A program made the translations under genes and the position numbers. From Cognatishimia maritima (GTDB taxonomy: Bacteria; Pseudomonadota; Alphaproteobacteria; Rhodobacterales; Rhodobacteraceae): a DNA stretch of 64,000 nucleotides. Shown in pieces: positions 46,314 through 55,083 of this stretch; position 1 is the stretch's first letter, and every line of letters begins with the position of its first letter. Below the pieces are notes generated by a model. The model was not told the origin of the DNA. It worked only from the letters and a program-made list of their open reading frames with translations, and made no database searches. The DNA is taken from positions 1 through 64,000 of the forward strand of contig NZ_FQWM01000007.1 of assembly GCF_900129685.1 (NCBI RefSeq). The letters are read 5' to 3'.

Positions 46314-47318
46314 TCAGAGCGCTTCGGCCTTGACCAGAGAGTGCACGTCTTCGACGCGCGCTGTATCGAGATCGTCTTCTGTGATCCCGAATTCCTGACC
46401 CATCAGGTCCTCGATCCCACGCACCATCGCCGTGGCATCCAACCCGTAGTAGCGCATCAGGTAGGCCCGTGAGCCACCATGCGCGTAGGTGTCTTTCAAC
46501 CCAAGACGCACGAGCCGCTTGCCAACACCGGCGTCGGCCATGGTTTCTGCCACAAGTGAGCCGATGCCGCCTTCGGTCACGTGGTTTTCAAGCGTGACAA
46601 CACCGTGCTTTACCGAAGAGATGTGATCAAGCAACGCTTTGGAATCAAACGGTTTGATTGTGTGCAGGTGCAGGTGGCGGATCGAAAGCCCCGCCTTTTG
46701 CAGCGCCGACCGGGCGCGCATGGCTTCTTCGGTGCAGATGCCGGATGTGACGACCAGAATGTCATCGCCCGACGATAGCTCGCGCATTTCGCCGACCTTG
46801 ATCGGCGTATCAAACAGACGGGGCACGGAGCCGCGAAGAACCCGGCACCAGACCGGACCATCGATGCTATCGGCGGCTTCGCAGATACTTTCCACCTCGG
46901 TCGCGTCGCCCGTTTCCAGAATGGTCATGTTCGGAATTGACCGCATGACCGAGATATCTTCGATCGCTTGGTGGGTCATGCCGCCGGGGGTCGTGACGCC
47001 GGGCAGAAAACCCATCAGCCGCACCTTGCGGCGTGGGTAGGCAATCGAGGCCATCAGCTGATCATAGGGGCGGCGATACATAAAGACGCCGAATGTATGA
47101 ATGAAAGGCCGGAAGCCTGCGAGGCCCAGACCTCCGGCGAAGCTTAGCATGTTCTGTTCTGCCATACCCATCGACAGAAACTGGTCGGGGTGACGATCAC
47201 GAAAGCCGTCTATCTCGCAAGAAGATGTCAGGTCCGCGCTGAGGCAAAGGATGTCCTTGTTGCCTGCGGCGTATTTCTCGAAGGCCGAGGCGTAGGGGCG
47301 GGATACCATTTCAACCAT
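46314..47318 (-). CDS. Transketolase, C-terminal subunit (split enzyme)
   Basis: 334 aa. It corresponds to the pyrimidine-binding and C-terminal domains of transketolase: SMGMAEQNMLSFAGGLGLAG carries the catalytic glutamate, followed by TFGVFMYRRPYDQL and a C-terminal Rossmann-like region (DDILVVTSGICTEEAM). The N-terminal subunit is encoded 11 bases upstream. Split transketolases are used in several specialised sugar pathways, including the two-subunit enzyme of the sulfo-transketolase route for sulfoquinovose; no other gene of that route is obvious here. Confidence 0.88.
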   Translation of the reverse strand: MVEMVSRPYASAFEKYAAGNKDILCLSADLTSSCEIDGFRDRHPDQFLSMGMAEQNMLSFAGGLGLAGFRPFIHTFGVFMYRRPYDQLMASIAYPRRKVRLMGFLPGVTTPGGMTHQAIEDISVMRSIPNMTILETGDATEVESICEAADSIDGPVWCRVLRGSVPRLFDTPIKVGEMRELSSGDDILVVTSGICTEEAMRARSALQKAGLSIRHLHLHTIKPFDSKALLDHISSVKHGVVTLENHVTEGGIGSLVAETMADAGVGKRLVRLGLKDTYAHGGSRAYLMRYYGLDATAMVRGIEDLMGQEFGITEDDLDTARVEDVHSLVKAEAL

Positions 47319-47329
47319 GTCTCGGCTCC

Positions 47330-48256
47330 TTAATGTGCGTAATCGATTGGATCGACGCCAAGGTCTTTGGCAATCGACGTATTCATGCGGGCGCGTTCAT
47401 CTTCGGATTTGAAACGCACGTAATGCAGGCGGGGGAACCGTTCCTCGAGGATCGACATGCTGTGGAACGGGTTGGTCCGTGCGAGGATGATCAGGGGCTT
47501 GCCGTCGTGCTTTTCCTTGACCGCATCACGCATGGCGTTGATGTCGTGGCCGTCGATCTCGATACAAGCGGCACCAAAGTTTTCGAACTTGGTCTTGATG
47601 TCGCCAACTTCCATGACGCTGTCCATCGCGCCGTCACATTGCTGGTCGTTCACATCCATGATGGCATATAGGTTGTCGATGCCGTGGAAGGCGGCGGCTT
47701 GAACAGCCTCCCAGGTCTGGCCTTCCTGCACTTCGCCGTCTGACATAAAGACCCATGTGCGTCCCGGTTCGCCACGCAGTTTGCGGCCATAGGCCAGTCC
47801 TGCACCAGTCGAAAGGCCAATGCCAAGCGTGCCGTTGTGCACCTCCATGCCGGGGCTGTGTTCTGCGCCGATCATTTCGACGCTGGAGCCATCCTTGTTG
47901 AACATCTCCAGCCCTTCAGGGGCCATGCGGCCAACTTCGATCAGCGTGGCATAGGCCACAAGTGCGTAATGGGCCGGGGCGATGAACAGGCGGTCAAATT
48001 CTGGGGCAGCGGGGCCATTATAGCCTGCGCCCGTGTGGTAGTCTGGGTTGCTCGGCGATGGGACGCCCGCAAAATCCTTGGGGATCATAGGAAGGGTCGG
48101 CGCGCCGAGGTTGAGCTCTTCATTATAAAGCCAAGCCAGTTGTTCGCCCGCGGAACACGCCTGCGAGAGATACCCGCCGTTGTTCCGCATGGAATGTTCA
48201 AAGACACGGCGGCGGATGCCGAGGGCGACCTCTTCAGTCGTCTTTTCGTTGCGCAT
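47330..48256 (-). CDS. Transketolase, N-terminal subunit (split enzyme)
   Basis: 308 aa. The thiamine-diphosphate pyrophosphate-binding domain is visible: HNGTLGIGLSTGAGLAYG, then SDGEVQEGQTWEAVQAAAFH and DVNDQQCDG, where SDGE replaces the usual GDGE. It starts 68 bases from the shared palindrome at 48324-48339 and is divergent from the BisC-like operon. It forms one enzyme with the C-terminal subunit that follows. Confidence 0.88.
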   Translation of the reverse strand: MRNEKTTEEVALGIRRRVFEHSMRNNGGYLSQACSAGEQLAWLYNEELNLGAPTLPMIPKDFAGVPSPSNPDYHTGAGYNGPAAPEFDRLFIAPAHYALVAYATLIEVGRMAPEGLEMFNKDGSSVEMIGAEHSPGMEVHNGTLGIGLSTGAGLAYGRKLRGEPGRTWVFMSDGEVQEGQTWEAVQAAAFHGIDNLYAIMDVNDQQCDGAMDSVMEVGDIKTKFENFGAACIEIDGHDINAMRDAVKEKHDGKPLIILARTNPFHSMSILEERFPRLHYVRFKSEDERARMNTSIAKDLGVDPIDYAH

Positions 48257-48323
48257 TGCGCGACCTCCTATTCAAAAAACGAGGATTTCGATATTGTCCA
48301 TTTGGGTAACATATGACATACTA

Positions 48324-48339
48324 TTTTACAAATGTAAAA
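48324..48339. promoter_or_regulatory. Palindromic operator between transketolase and BisC-like operons (site 2 of 3)
   Basis: TTTTACAAATGTAAAA has perfect 7-bp arms around an AA centre. It ends 12 bases before the likely start codon of the molybdoenzyme at 48352, so it overlaps the expected transcription start; a TTGTCC / CATACT promoter pair upstream is possible but weak. The site can serve both divergent operons. Confidence 0.75.
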
Positions 48340-48351
48340 GTGAGTTGTCGA

Positions 48352-50700
48352 ATGACATCGAATAAATCACCTGTCAAATCGCCGAAAACAGTGGCGCATT
48401 GGGGTGGCTATGAAATCAAAGACAGCCCTGTTGGCACCGTGCTGGTGCCAAACGCGGCGGATGACTCGCCCTCGGTCATCGGGCGAGGTTGGGTGTCTGC
48501 GATGCAAGACAAAAAGGCGCGAATCCTGCGCCCTGCGGTCCGCTGGGGCTGGCTTCGGGGTGATGGCGGCGCTGCGCGCAACGATGATGCCTATGTCGAG
48601 GTCCCTTGGGACGAAGCGCTGGACATCACGGCATCAGAGCTTGCGCGTGTGCGCGATCTTTATGGCAATCAGGCGATCTTTGGCGGCTCTTATGGCTGGG
48701 CAAGCGCGGGACGCTTTCATCACTGCCATTCGCAACTGCGGCGGTTTCTGAACCTTGCCGGAGGGTATGTTGGCCAGAAAGACACCTATTCCCATGCGGC
48801 GGCTGAGGTGCTGTTTCCCTTTATCACCGGCCTGTCCAACAAGCAGATCGAAGAAGGCGCTACCAGTTGGCCGCTGATCGCGGACCATTGCACCTTGATG
48901 CTGGCATTCGGAGGGGTCTCCGGGCGCACGGCGCAGATTGCCTCTGGCGGGACCTGGGCGCATGAAGTGGACAGTTGGGTTGAGCGCGCTGCGCAAAACG
49001 GAATGCAGACCGTTAATATTTCGCCGCTGAAAAGCGACTATTTGCCCGGTGCAAACCCGATGTGGCTATCGATTCGGCCCGGCACCGATGTAGCCCTGAT
49101 GATGGCATTGACCTATGAGATCATGGCGGCCGGAGAACATGACCAAGCTTTTCTGGATCGCTACACCACGGGCAGCGCGGAGTATCAACGCTATCTAAAG
49201 GGCGATCAGGACGGGGTCGCCAAAACCGCCGACTGGGCCGCGCAAATATGTGACATCGCCGCCGATGATATCAGGGCGCTGGCCCGTCGCCTGCCCAAAG
49301 AACGGGTCATGATCTCGGTCGCATGGGGTGTGCAGCGTGCCGATCATGGCGAGCAACCCATCTGGGCGGCATTGGCGCTGGCGTGTTTCCTTGGCCAGAT
49401 TGGCCTGCCGGGACAGGGCTTTGGCTTTGGCTACGGCTCGACCGCGCCGCCGGGGCGCCCAAAGCGATTTATCAGTTGGCCATCGGTGCCACAGGGGCGC
49501 AACCCTGTTTCAGATCAGATCCCGGTTTCACGTGTGGCCGACATGCTGCTGTCACCCGGGGCGGCCTATTCATATGACGGTGGGCAATGGATCTATCCCG
49601 ATATCAAGCTGATCTACTGGGGTGGTGGAAACCCGTTTCACCATCACCAAGACCTGAATCGACTAGAAAAGGCGTGGCAGCTGCCCGAAACCGTGATCGT
49701 TCAGGATCACAGCTGGACCGCCACGGCGCGGCGCGCGGATATCGTGCTGCCCGCAACTTCGGCGCTTGAACGGGAAGATCTGTTTCTCAACAGGCGTGAT
49801 CCCAATCTGATCCTGATGCAGAAGGTGATGGAGCCAATGGGCGATGCGCGCAGTGATCATGAAATTTTCAAAGGCCTGGCAGCGCGACTTGGCATAGAAG
49901 AGGCCTTTACCGAAGGCCGTGACGAAGCGGGCTGGAAGGCTTGGCTTTGGGCAGGCTGCCAAGAGGTCGCCAAGGAGGCGGGATTTGATCTTCCCGATTA
50001 TGAAACGTTCCGCGAGATAGGCCATTTGACCATTCCGGAAGAGGACCAGACACGCATTCTGTTTTCTGATTTCATTGCCGATCCCAAGGCCAACGCGTTG
50101 CCCACACCGAGCGGCAAGATAGAGTTGTATTGCCAGAGGATTGCCGATCTTTCTCTGACTGATTGTCCGGGTCATCCGGTTTGGCTCCCCCCGGCAGAGT
50201 GGTTGGGTGCCGCAAACACGGGACAATTGCATCTGGTGTCGAACCAACCGACAGCGCGGCTGCACAGCCAGTTGGACAACGGGGCTGAAAGCCAGTCCCG
50301 GAAGGTGCAGGGACGGGAGGTCTGTACCTTGCATCCTGAAACCGCAGCGCAATTTGGGCTGCAAACCGGCGACGTTGCGCGATTGTTCAACGCACGGGGG
50401 AGCTGCCTCGCTGCGGTGCACTGTGATGCCGGTATGCGACCTGACGTGATTGTTTTGCCAACCGGTGCGTGGCTGGATTTGCAGGATACGCCCCATGGGC
50501 GGATCGATGTGCACGGCAACCCAAATGTTCTGACCATCGACAAGGGCACCTCGGGGCTGGCGCAGGGCAATATCGCGCATACCACTTTGGTCAATGTTGA
50601 AAAATGGACGGACCCGCTGCCGCCCATCCGGGTGTTTGAACCGCCGCGCATGGTCGCGCGCGACGAACATCCTTCAGATCCACAAGGAGACGCCGCATGA
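48352..50700 (+). CDS. Molybdopterin oxidoreductase of the DMSO reductase family (BisC-like, cytoplasmic)
   Basis: 782 aa from the ATG at 48352; a start at 48313 would place the operator inside the gene. No Tat signal and no [4Fe-4S] cysteine motif are present, which is the type III (BisC/TorA/DorA) pattern. The segment GGSYGWASAGRFHH carries the serine expected to bind molybdenum. BisC reduces biotin and methionine sulfoxides in the cytoplasm; this homologue may act on an S-oxide or N-oxide or in the opposite, oxidising direction. It is first of a kinase-dehydrogenase-aldolase-regulator operon, an unusual setting for such an enzyme. Confidence 0.85.
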   Translation: MTSNKSPVKSPKTVAHWGGYEIKDSPVGTVLVPNAADDSPSVIGRGWVSAMQDKKARILRPAVRWGWLRGDGGAARNDDAYVEVPWDEALDITASELARVRDLYGNQAIFGGSYGWASAGRFHHCHSQLRRFLNLAGGYVGQKDTYSHAAAEVLFPFITGLSNKQIEEGATSWPLIADHCTLMLAFGGVSGRTAQIASGGTWAHEVDSWVERAAQNGMQTVNISPLKSDYLPGANPMWLSIRPGTDVALMMALTYEIMAAGEHDQAFLDRYTTGSAEYQRYLKGDQDGVAKTADWAAQICDIAADDIRALARRLPKERVMISVAWGVQRADHGEQPIWAALALACFLGQIGLPGQGFGFGYGSTAPPGRPKRFISWPSVPQGRNPVSDQIPVSRVADMLLSPGAAYSYDGGQWIYPDIKLIYWGGGNPFHHHQDLNRLEKAWQLPETVIVQDHSWTATARRADIVLPATSALEREDLFLNRRDPNLILMQKVMEPMGDARSDHEIFKGLAARLGIEEAFTEGRDEAGWKAWLWAGCQEVAKEAGFDLPDYETFREIGHLTIPEEDQTRILFSDFIADPKANALPTPSGKIELYCQRIADLSLTDCPGHPVWLPPAEWLGAANTGQLHLVSNQPTARLHSQLDNGAESQSRKVQGREVCTLHPETAAQFGLQTGDVARLFNARGSCLAAVHCDAGMRPDVIVLPTGAWLDLQDTPHGRIDVHGNPNVLTIDKGTSGLAQGNIAHTTLVNVEKWTDPLPPIRVFEPPRMVARDEHPSDPQGDAA

Positions 50701-52205
50701 CGCCACTTTGGCTGGGAATCGATGTGGGCACGACTGCCATCAAGGCTGCGGTCTATCAAAGTGATGGCACGCAGATCAGTCATGGCGAGTGCCCCAGCCG
50801 CGTGTCAACGCCGCGCCCCGGACATTCCGAACAGAATATGTCTGATGTCTGGGACGGGGTCTGTACCGCGCTGAAGAAAGCCGTTGCATCGGTAGACGTG
50901 TCGCAGATTCAAAGCCTTGGTGTGGCCGCACAGGGCGATGGCCTCTGGGCGCTTGACGCAGACGGGGCGCCGGTCGGTCCGGCGCTCTTGTGGAATGACA
51001 CCCGCGCGGCGCGTGTCCTGTCTGATCTTGACGATGCTGCCTTGGGTACGATTGCAAAAGCCTGCCGCACGGCGCTTTGGCCAGGCACGCTGGGGCCGCT
51101 GTATCGCTGGATGCGCGATCGTGAACCAGAGCGCGCCGCACGTGTGTCCCATGTCATGCATTGCGCGGGTTGGGTCGGCTATTGCCTAACCGGCAAAATG
51201 GCGGTCGATTTCTCGGATGCGTCGATCCCGTTTCTTGACCTCGGCACCGGGCATTATTCAGACGCCGCCCTTGCGGCGCTGGGCGTGCCAGAATTGCATT
51301 CGGCACTTTTGCCGCCGCAATCAGCGGAAAGCCAATTGGGAACACTCAGTGCTAAAGCAGCGGCGGCCACCGGGTTGCCAGAGGGGTTGCCGGTTTCGGT
51401 TGGGACATTGGACCTGTCGGCTATGATTGTCGGCATGGGCATGGATCAGCCCGGCGACACGATGATGATCCTTGGCACGACAGCGGTTGTAAACATACTG
51501 CGCGACGCCATTGATCCGAGCGAAACGCCTGTTGGGGCCTCGGCCTACCACGCGAACGGGCGCACGCTAACGCGCATTCTTGCCCCCACAACCGGGGCCG
51601 CGGCCTTTGACTGGTTCTGCGCCTTGCATCCGCAAACGCTGGGCGGAGAAACACCTGCCGAAATCGCCGGGAAGCTGAACGCGCTGGCGCAAGAGGTGCC
51701 TGCCGGGGCCAATGGCGTGACCTTCCTGCCGCATCTGAACGGCGAGCGCGCGCCTTTTGTCGCGCCCGAAGCTACAGGGGCTTTCTTTGGCCTGCGCAGC
51801 ACCAGCACCAAGGCTGATATGGGTCGTGCCGTGATGGAAGGTGCCGCGTTTAGCTTGCGCGATTGTTACCTGTCTGAATGTGGCACTTTGCCGGATACAC
51901 CGATCCGCCTGACCGGGGGAGGGGCAAAAAACGCGCTTTGGTGCCAGATCATCGCGGATGTCATGCAAACCCGAATTGAGGTCAGCGCGGCCTCTGATCA
52001 CGGGCTATGGGGCGCGGCGTGCCTAGGTGCGGCGGCTAACGGAAAAGGCGTCGCCAGCTCTCTGGCCGCGCGCGAAGAAACCAGCCTGATCTATGATCCT
52101 GATCCGGCAGATAGGCCGGCATATGACGCGGCTTTCGCCCGTTACAAATCCCTCTCACACGCGGCGCAGGCGCTCTGGGCCGAAACTTCCAAGGAAACCT
52201 CATGA
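50697..52205 (+). CDS. FGGY-family carbohydrate kinase
   Basis: 502 aa. The N-terminal phosphate-binding loop is GIDVGTTAIKAAVY, and the second ATPase-fold signature is in LTGGGAKNALWCQIIADVMQ with a catalytic-Asp-type GTLDLSAM segment in between. The family phosphorylates xylulose, ribulose, glycerol, erythritol and similar compounds; this one cannot be placed more closely. It overlaps both neighbours by ATGA, so it is translationally coupled to the molybdoenzyme and the dehydrogenase. Confidence 0.87.
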   Translation: MTPLWLGIDVGTTAIKAAVYQSDGTQISHGECPSRVSTPRPGHSEQNMSDVWDGVCTALKKAVASVDVSQIQSLGVAAQGDGLWALDADGAPVGPALLWNDTRAARVLSDLDDAALGTIAKACRTALWPGTLGPLYRWMRDREPERAARVSHVMHCAGWVGYCLTGKMAVDFSDASIPFLDLGTGHYSDAALAALGVPELHSALLPPQSAESQLGTLSAKAAAATGLPEGLPVSVGTLDLSAMIVGMGMDQPGDTMMILGTTAVVNILRDAIDPSETPVGASAYHANGRTLTRILAPTTGAAAFDWFCALHPQTLGGETPAEIAGKLNALAQEVPAGANGVTFLPHLNGERAPFVAPEATGAFFGLRSTSTKADMGRAVMEGAAFSLRDCYLSECGTLPDTPIRLTGGGAKNALWCQIIADVMQTRIEVSAASDHGLWGAACLGAAANGKGVASSLAAREETSLIYDPDPADRPAYDAAFARYKSLSHAAQALWAETSKETS

Positions 52206-53263
52206 CCAAGATGATGAAAGCAGCCGTGTATCACGCGCTGGATGATATCCGCCTCGAAGACCGGCCTGTGCCGGACATTGGGCCAGATGAAATTCTGCTC
52301 AAGACCTTGGCCTGTGGCCTTTGTGGCGGCGAAACCATGGCCTGGTACAAAAAGTCCGACCCCAAAGTTCTGGGCCATGAGCCGATTGGTGAGGTTGTCG
52401 AGGTTGGCGCAGATGTGACCGACTATAAGATTGGCGACCGGCTGTTCATCAATCACCACGTGGGACGTGTCGACAGCCATCTGTCGCGGCGTGGGCATTT
52501 CACCCGCGACCCGTTTTATGCGTCGATGAAGCTCGATCCGGGTGGGGTCTGTGAATATTATCGCGTGACCGCGCAGCATTTGCGGATGGATGCGCATAAA
52601 GTGCCTGACAATGTCTCTACCGAGGCGGCTGTCACCATTGAACCATGGTCCTGTGTGCTATCAGGCCTGAAGGTTTGTAACATCCAACCAGGCGATACCG
52701 TTGCTGTCGTTGGGGCCGGGTTCATGGGGCAGGGGTTTGTGCACCTCGCGCCGCTGTTTGGGGCTGGCAAGGTGATTGCGCTGGATTTCTCGAACTGGCG
52801 GCTTGAGAAGGCCAAGTTCTTTGGGGCGACCCACACGATCAACCCAAAAACCGAAGACGCGGTCGAGGCACTGCGGGCGATAAATAACGGGCGCTTGGCG
52901 GATACAGTCATTGTGATCGCACCGTTCCCGCAGGCTTGGGCGGATGCTGAAAAGCTGGTCGAGGTCGGTGGCACATTGCATCTGGGAGCGCCGCTGGCAC
53001 CCGGCACGGATTGGGTGCGCGAAGGCAGTCGGGCGTACTTTGATCAGATCACCATCACCTCGCGCTACAGTTCCGATCACACGGACACCTATAGTTACAT
53101 TCGCCTGCTTGAAGCGGGGCGGATCAAGGCGGATGAGGCGATCTCGCACCGGTTTGAGATCGAAGACAGCGCTGAGGCGTTTGAGATGCTGCGACTGGCA
53201 GAGAAGTCTCTGAAAATTGTGGTCTATCCGCATGGTATTCCGGAGGACAAAAAAGATGCTTAA
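52202..53263 (+). CDS. Zinc-dependent medium-chain dehydrogenase, without structural zinc site
   Basis: 353 aa. The catalytic zinc ligands are in ACGLCGGET and LGHEPIGEV (Cys and His-Glu), and the NAD-binding motif is VGAGFMGQG at about residue 178. The lobe that normally holds a structural zinc with four cysteines is replaced by a His-Arg-rich stretch (NHHVGRVDSHLSRRGHFTR) with no cysteine. The closest general type is sorbitol or threonine dehydrogenase. It would oxidise a polyol or sugar-alcohol intermediate before or after the kinase. Confidence 0.83.
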   Translation: MTKMMKAAVYHALDDIRLEDRPVPDIGPDEILLKTLACGLCGGETMAWYKKSDPKVLGHEPIGEVVEVGADVTDYKIGDRLFINHHVGRVDSHLSRRGHFTRDPFYASMKLDPGGVCEYYRVTAQHLRMDAHKVPDNVSTEAAVTIEPWSCVLSGLKVCNIQPGDTVAVVGAGFMGQGFVHLAPLFGAGKVIALDFSNWRLEKAKFFGATHTINPKTEDAVEALRAINNGRLADTVIVIAPFPQAWADAEKLVEVGGTLHLGAPLAPGTDWVREGSRAYFDQITITSRYSSDHTDTYSYIRLLEAGRIKADEAISHRFEIEDSAEAFEMLRLAEKSLKIVVYPHGIPEDKKDA

Positions 53264-53921
53264 TGCACTGAAAGAAGAGGTTTGCGAGCAAAACCATGAG
53301 TTGCCAGCAAACGGGCTGGTCGTGGGGTCAGGCGGCAATGTGTCTGGACGCGATCCTGAAACCGGGTTGATTGTCATCAAGCCTTCGGGCGTGAAATTTA
53401 AGAAACTGACGCCTGACACGATGGTGGTCGTGGATATCGACGGCAATGTCATTGAGGGCGACAAGAAACCGTCGGTTGATACCGGGGTGCATCTTTATAT
53501 CTACAAGAACCGCCCGGATGTCTTTGGCATCACACATACGCATTCGCCTTATGCAACGTCCTTCGCGGCGCGCGGCGAGCGTATTCCGGCGGTGCTGACA
53601 CCAATCACCCATATTCTTGGCCGGGACGTGCCGTGCTCGCGCTACGCCACGCCGGGCGAGGTTGATACCGGGCAGGCCGTGATCGAGGCGGCAGATGGCG
53701 GATATGCGGCGCTGGTTCAGGCGCATGGGGTCTTTACGATGGGCAAATCCGCGACCGAGGCGACATCCATTGCAATGTACCTCGAAGAGGCGGCGATGAC
53801 GACACATTTGGCGATGTGCCGTGGTCCAGTCGAGGAACTGCCCCAAGAAGAGATCGACCGTTGCTTTCAGTGGTTCCGCAAGAACTATGGTCAAGGGGGG
53901 CAGAAGAAAGTAAACGCATAG
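53256..53921 (+). CDS. Class II aldolase / epimerase family protein (FucA/AraD type)
   Basis: 221 aa from the ATG at 53256, overlapping the dehydrogenase by 8 bases. The phosphate-binding loop is SGGNVSGR, zinc-binding histidines are in THTHSPYATSF and in QAHGVFTMG, and an acidic residue lies between. Members cleave L-fuculose- or ribulose-1-phosphates or epimerise L-ribulose 5-phosphate. In this operon it would cleave the phosphorylated ketose made by the kinase into dihydroxyacetone phosphate or glycolaldehyde-type products, which transketolase could use. Confidence 0.86.
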   Translation: MLNALKEEVCEQNHELPANGLVVGSGGNVSGRDPETGLIVIKPSGVKFKKLTPDTMVVVDIDGNVIEGDKKPSVDTGVHLYIYKNRPDVFGITHTHSPYATSFAARGERIPAVLTPITHILGRDVPCSRYATPGEVDTGQAVIEAADGGYAALVQAHGVFTMGKSATEATSIAMYLEEAAMTTHLAMCRGPVEELPQEEIDRCFQWFRKNYGQGGQKKVNA

Positions 53922-53922
53922 T

Positions 53923-54885
53923 ATGGCTCGTAACGATCAAAACCGACAAAAAGACAAAGATGCGCAACTCGCCAATGTCGCCTTGCTGTACTACGGCGAG
54001 GGGCTGACACAAAGCGAGATCGCCAAACGGATCGGCGTGTCGCGCCCAACCGTCGTCAACATGTTGAAAGACTGCCGGGATAGGGGGATCGTTGAGATCA
54101 GGGTCGGTGGCGACGTCTTGTCTGGGTCGAACTTGTCTCGTCAACTGTGTGAAAGATTTGGTCTGCAGGATGCCTATGTTGCGCAGGTGAGCGGCAGCAA
54201 GTCACGGGCTGACATGCTGACCCAAGTCGCAAGAGTTGGTGCAATGGCCGTTGGCGATGTTGTACGGTCGGGCGACCTCGTTGGTGTGGCGTGGGGTGAG
54301 ACCATAAAGGCGGTGTCCCTTGCGATGCCGCAGTGCGAGTTTCAGGACGTCACGGTCTGTCAGATGATCGGTTCGATGGTGTCTGACCGGGTGCCTACGT
54401 CCGAAGATTGTTCCATCCGCATCGCAAATTCGCTGAACGGAGAATGCTACACGCTGCACGCGCCAGCGGTCTTATCTACGGCAGAGCTGGCCCATCAGTT
54501 GCGCCAAGAACCAACGATTGCGGCGCAACTGAAGCGTTTGCAGAACTTGGATGTAGCTGTGTTTTCCGTCGGCAATACGGAAATGGACACACATCTTGTG
54601 GCTGCCGGAATCGCGGATGAAATGGAACTGCTGGCAGCGCTGCGCAGTGGGGCTAAGGGCATCGTGTGTGGACGCTATGTCAGTTTTGCTGGAAGGGGCA
54701 TGGATTTGCCACCCGAAGACCGGTTGATCGCGATAGAGTTGGAACATCTGCGTCAGGCGCACCGAAAACTGCTGATCGCAACGGGCGCCGACCGCGTAGA
54801 CGCCGTGCGGGCCGCATTGGCTGGCGATCTTGTGACCCATCTCTGCGTCGACGATGCCATGGCCGAGGCCCTTCTGGGACAATAG
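53923..54885 (+). CDS. SorC-family sugar-responsive transcriptional regulator
   Basis: 320 aa from the ATG 1 base after the aldolase stop. An N-terminal helix-turn-helix (LTQSEIAKRIGVSRPTVVNM, about residues 28-47) is followed by a SorC/DeoR-type effector domain (residues 60-320) with a ribose-5-phosphate-isomerase-like fold (VGVAWGETIKAV, later GIVCGRY). Such regulators bind phosphorylated sugars. It is the last gene of the operon and is the natural candidate for the palindromes at 43749, 48324 and 54994, as SorC/DeoR proteins use AT-rich ACA-N2-TGT dyads. Confidence 0.87.
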   Translation: MARNDQNRQKDKDAQLANVALLYYGEGLTQSEIAKRIGVSRPTVVNMLKDCRDRGIVEIRVGGDVLSGSNLSRQLCERFGLQDAYVAQVSGSKSRADMLTQVARVGAMAVGDVVRSGDLVGVAWGETIKAVSLAMPQCEFQDVTVCQMIGSMVSDRVPTSEDCSIRIANSLNGECYTLHAPAVLSTAELAHQLRQEPTIAAQLKRLQNLDVAVFSVGNTEMDTHLVAAGIADEMELLAALRSGAKGIVCGRYVSFAGRGMDLPPEDRLIAIELEHLRQAHRKLLIATGADRVDAVRAALAGDLVTHLCVDDAMAEALLGQ

Positions 54886-54993
54886 CTGCCAAACACCGGT
54901 AAATTGTGTCGCGTGGCTCCTTTGGGCCATCGCATCTCTGCGCCATTGGCACGTGCGACCGCTTGCTGTTTGAACCTTTCTTATGACAAAACA

Positions 54994-55009
54994 TTTGACA
55001 AATGTAAAA
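54994..55009. promoter_or_regulatory. Palindromic operator upstream of the TauABC-like operon (site 3 of 3)
   Basis: TTTGACAAATGTAAAA differs from site 2 at one base only and keeps the 12 bases GACAAATGTAAAA-type core in register. It lies 75 bases before the binding-protein start and 108 bases after the SorC gene stop. Confidence 0.7.
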
Positions 55010-55083
55010 GTAAGGCGCTAACCTGCCTGCAACTCTGAAGGGGACAGAGCACATTGGACAGATAAATCCATAGGGAGGATACA

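Noticed and set aside
43819-48256. Complete sulfo-transketolase pathway for sulfoquinovose
   Set aside because: Only the split transketolase fits; no sulfoquinovosidase, sulfosugar isomerase or sulfoacetaldehyde reductase is recognisable, and the sulfatase acts on sulfate esters, not C-S bonds.
49663-50670. 335-codon minus-strand frame inside the BisC-like gene
   Set aside because: Antisense shadow; the plus strand encodes a conserved molybdoenzyme.
52661-53464. 267-codon minus-strand frame across the dehydrogenase and aldolase
   Set aside because: It crosses the overlap of two real genes and has no motif.
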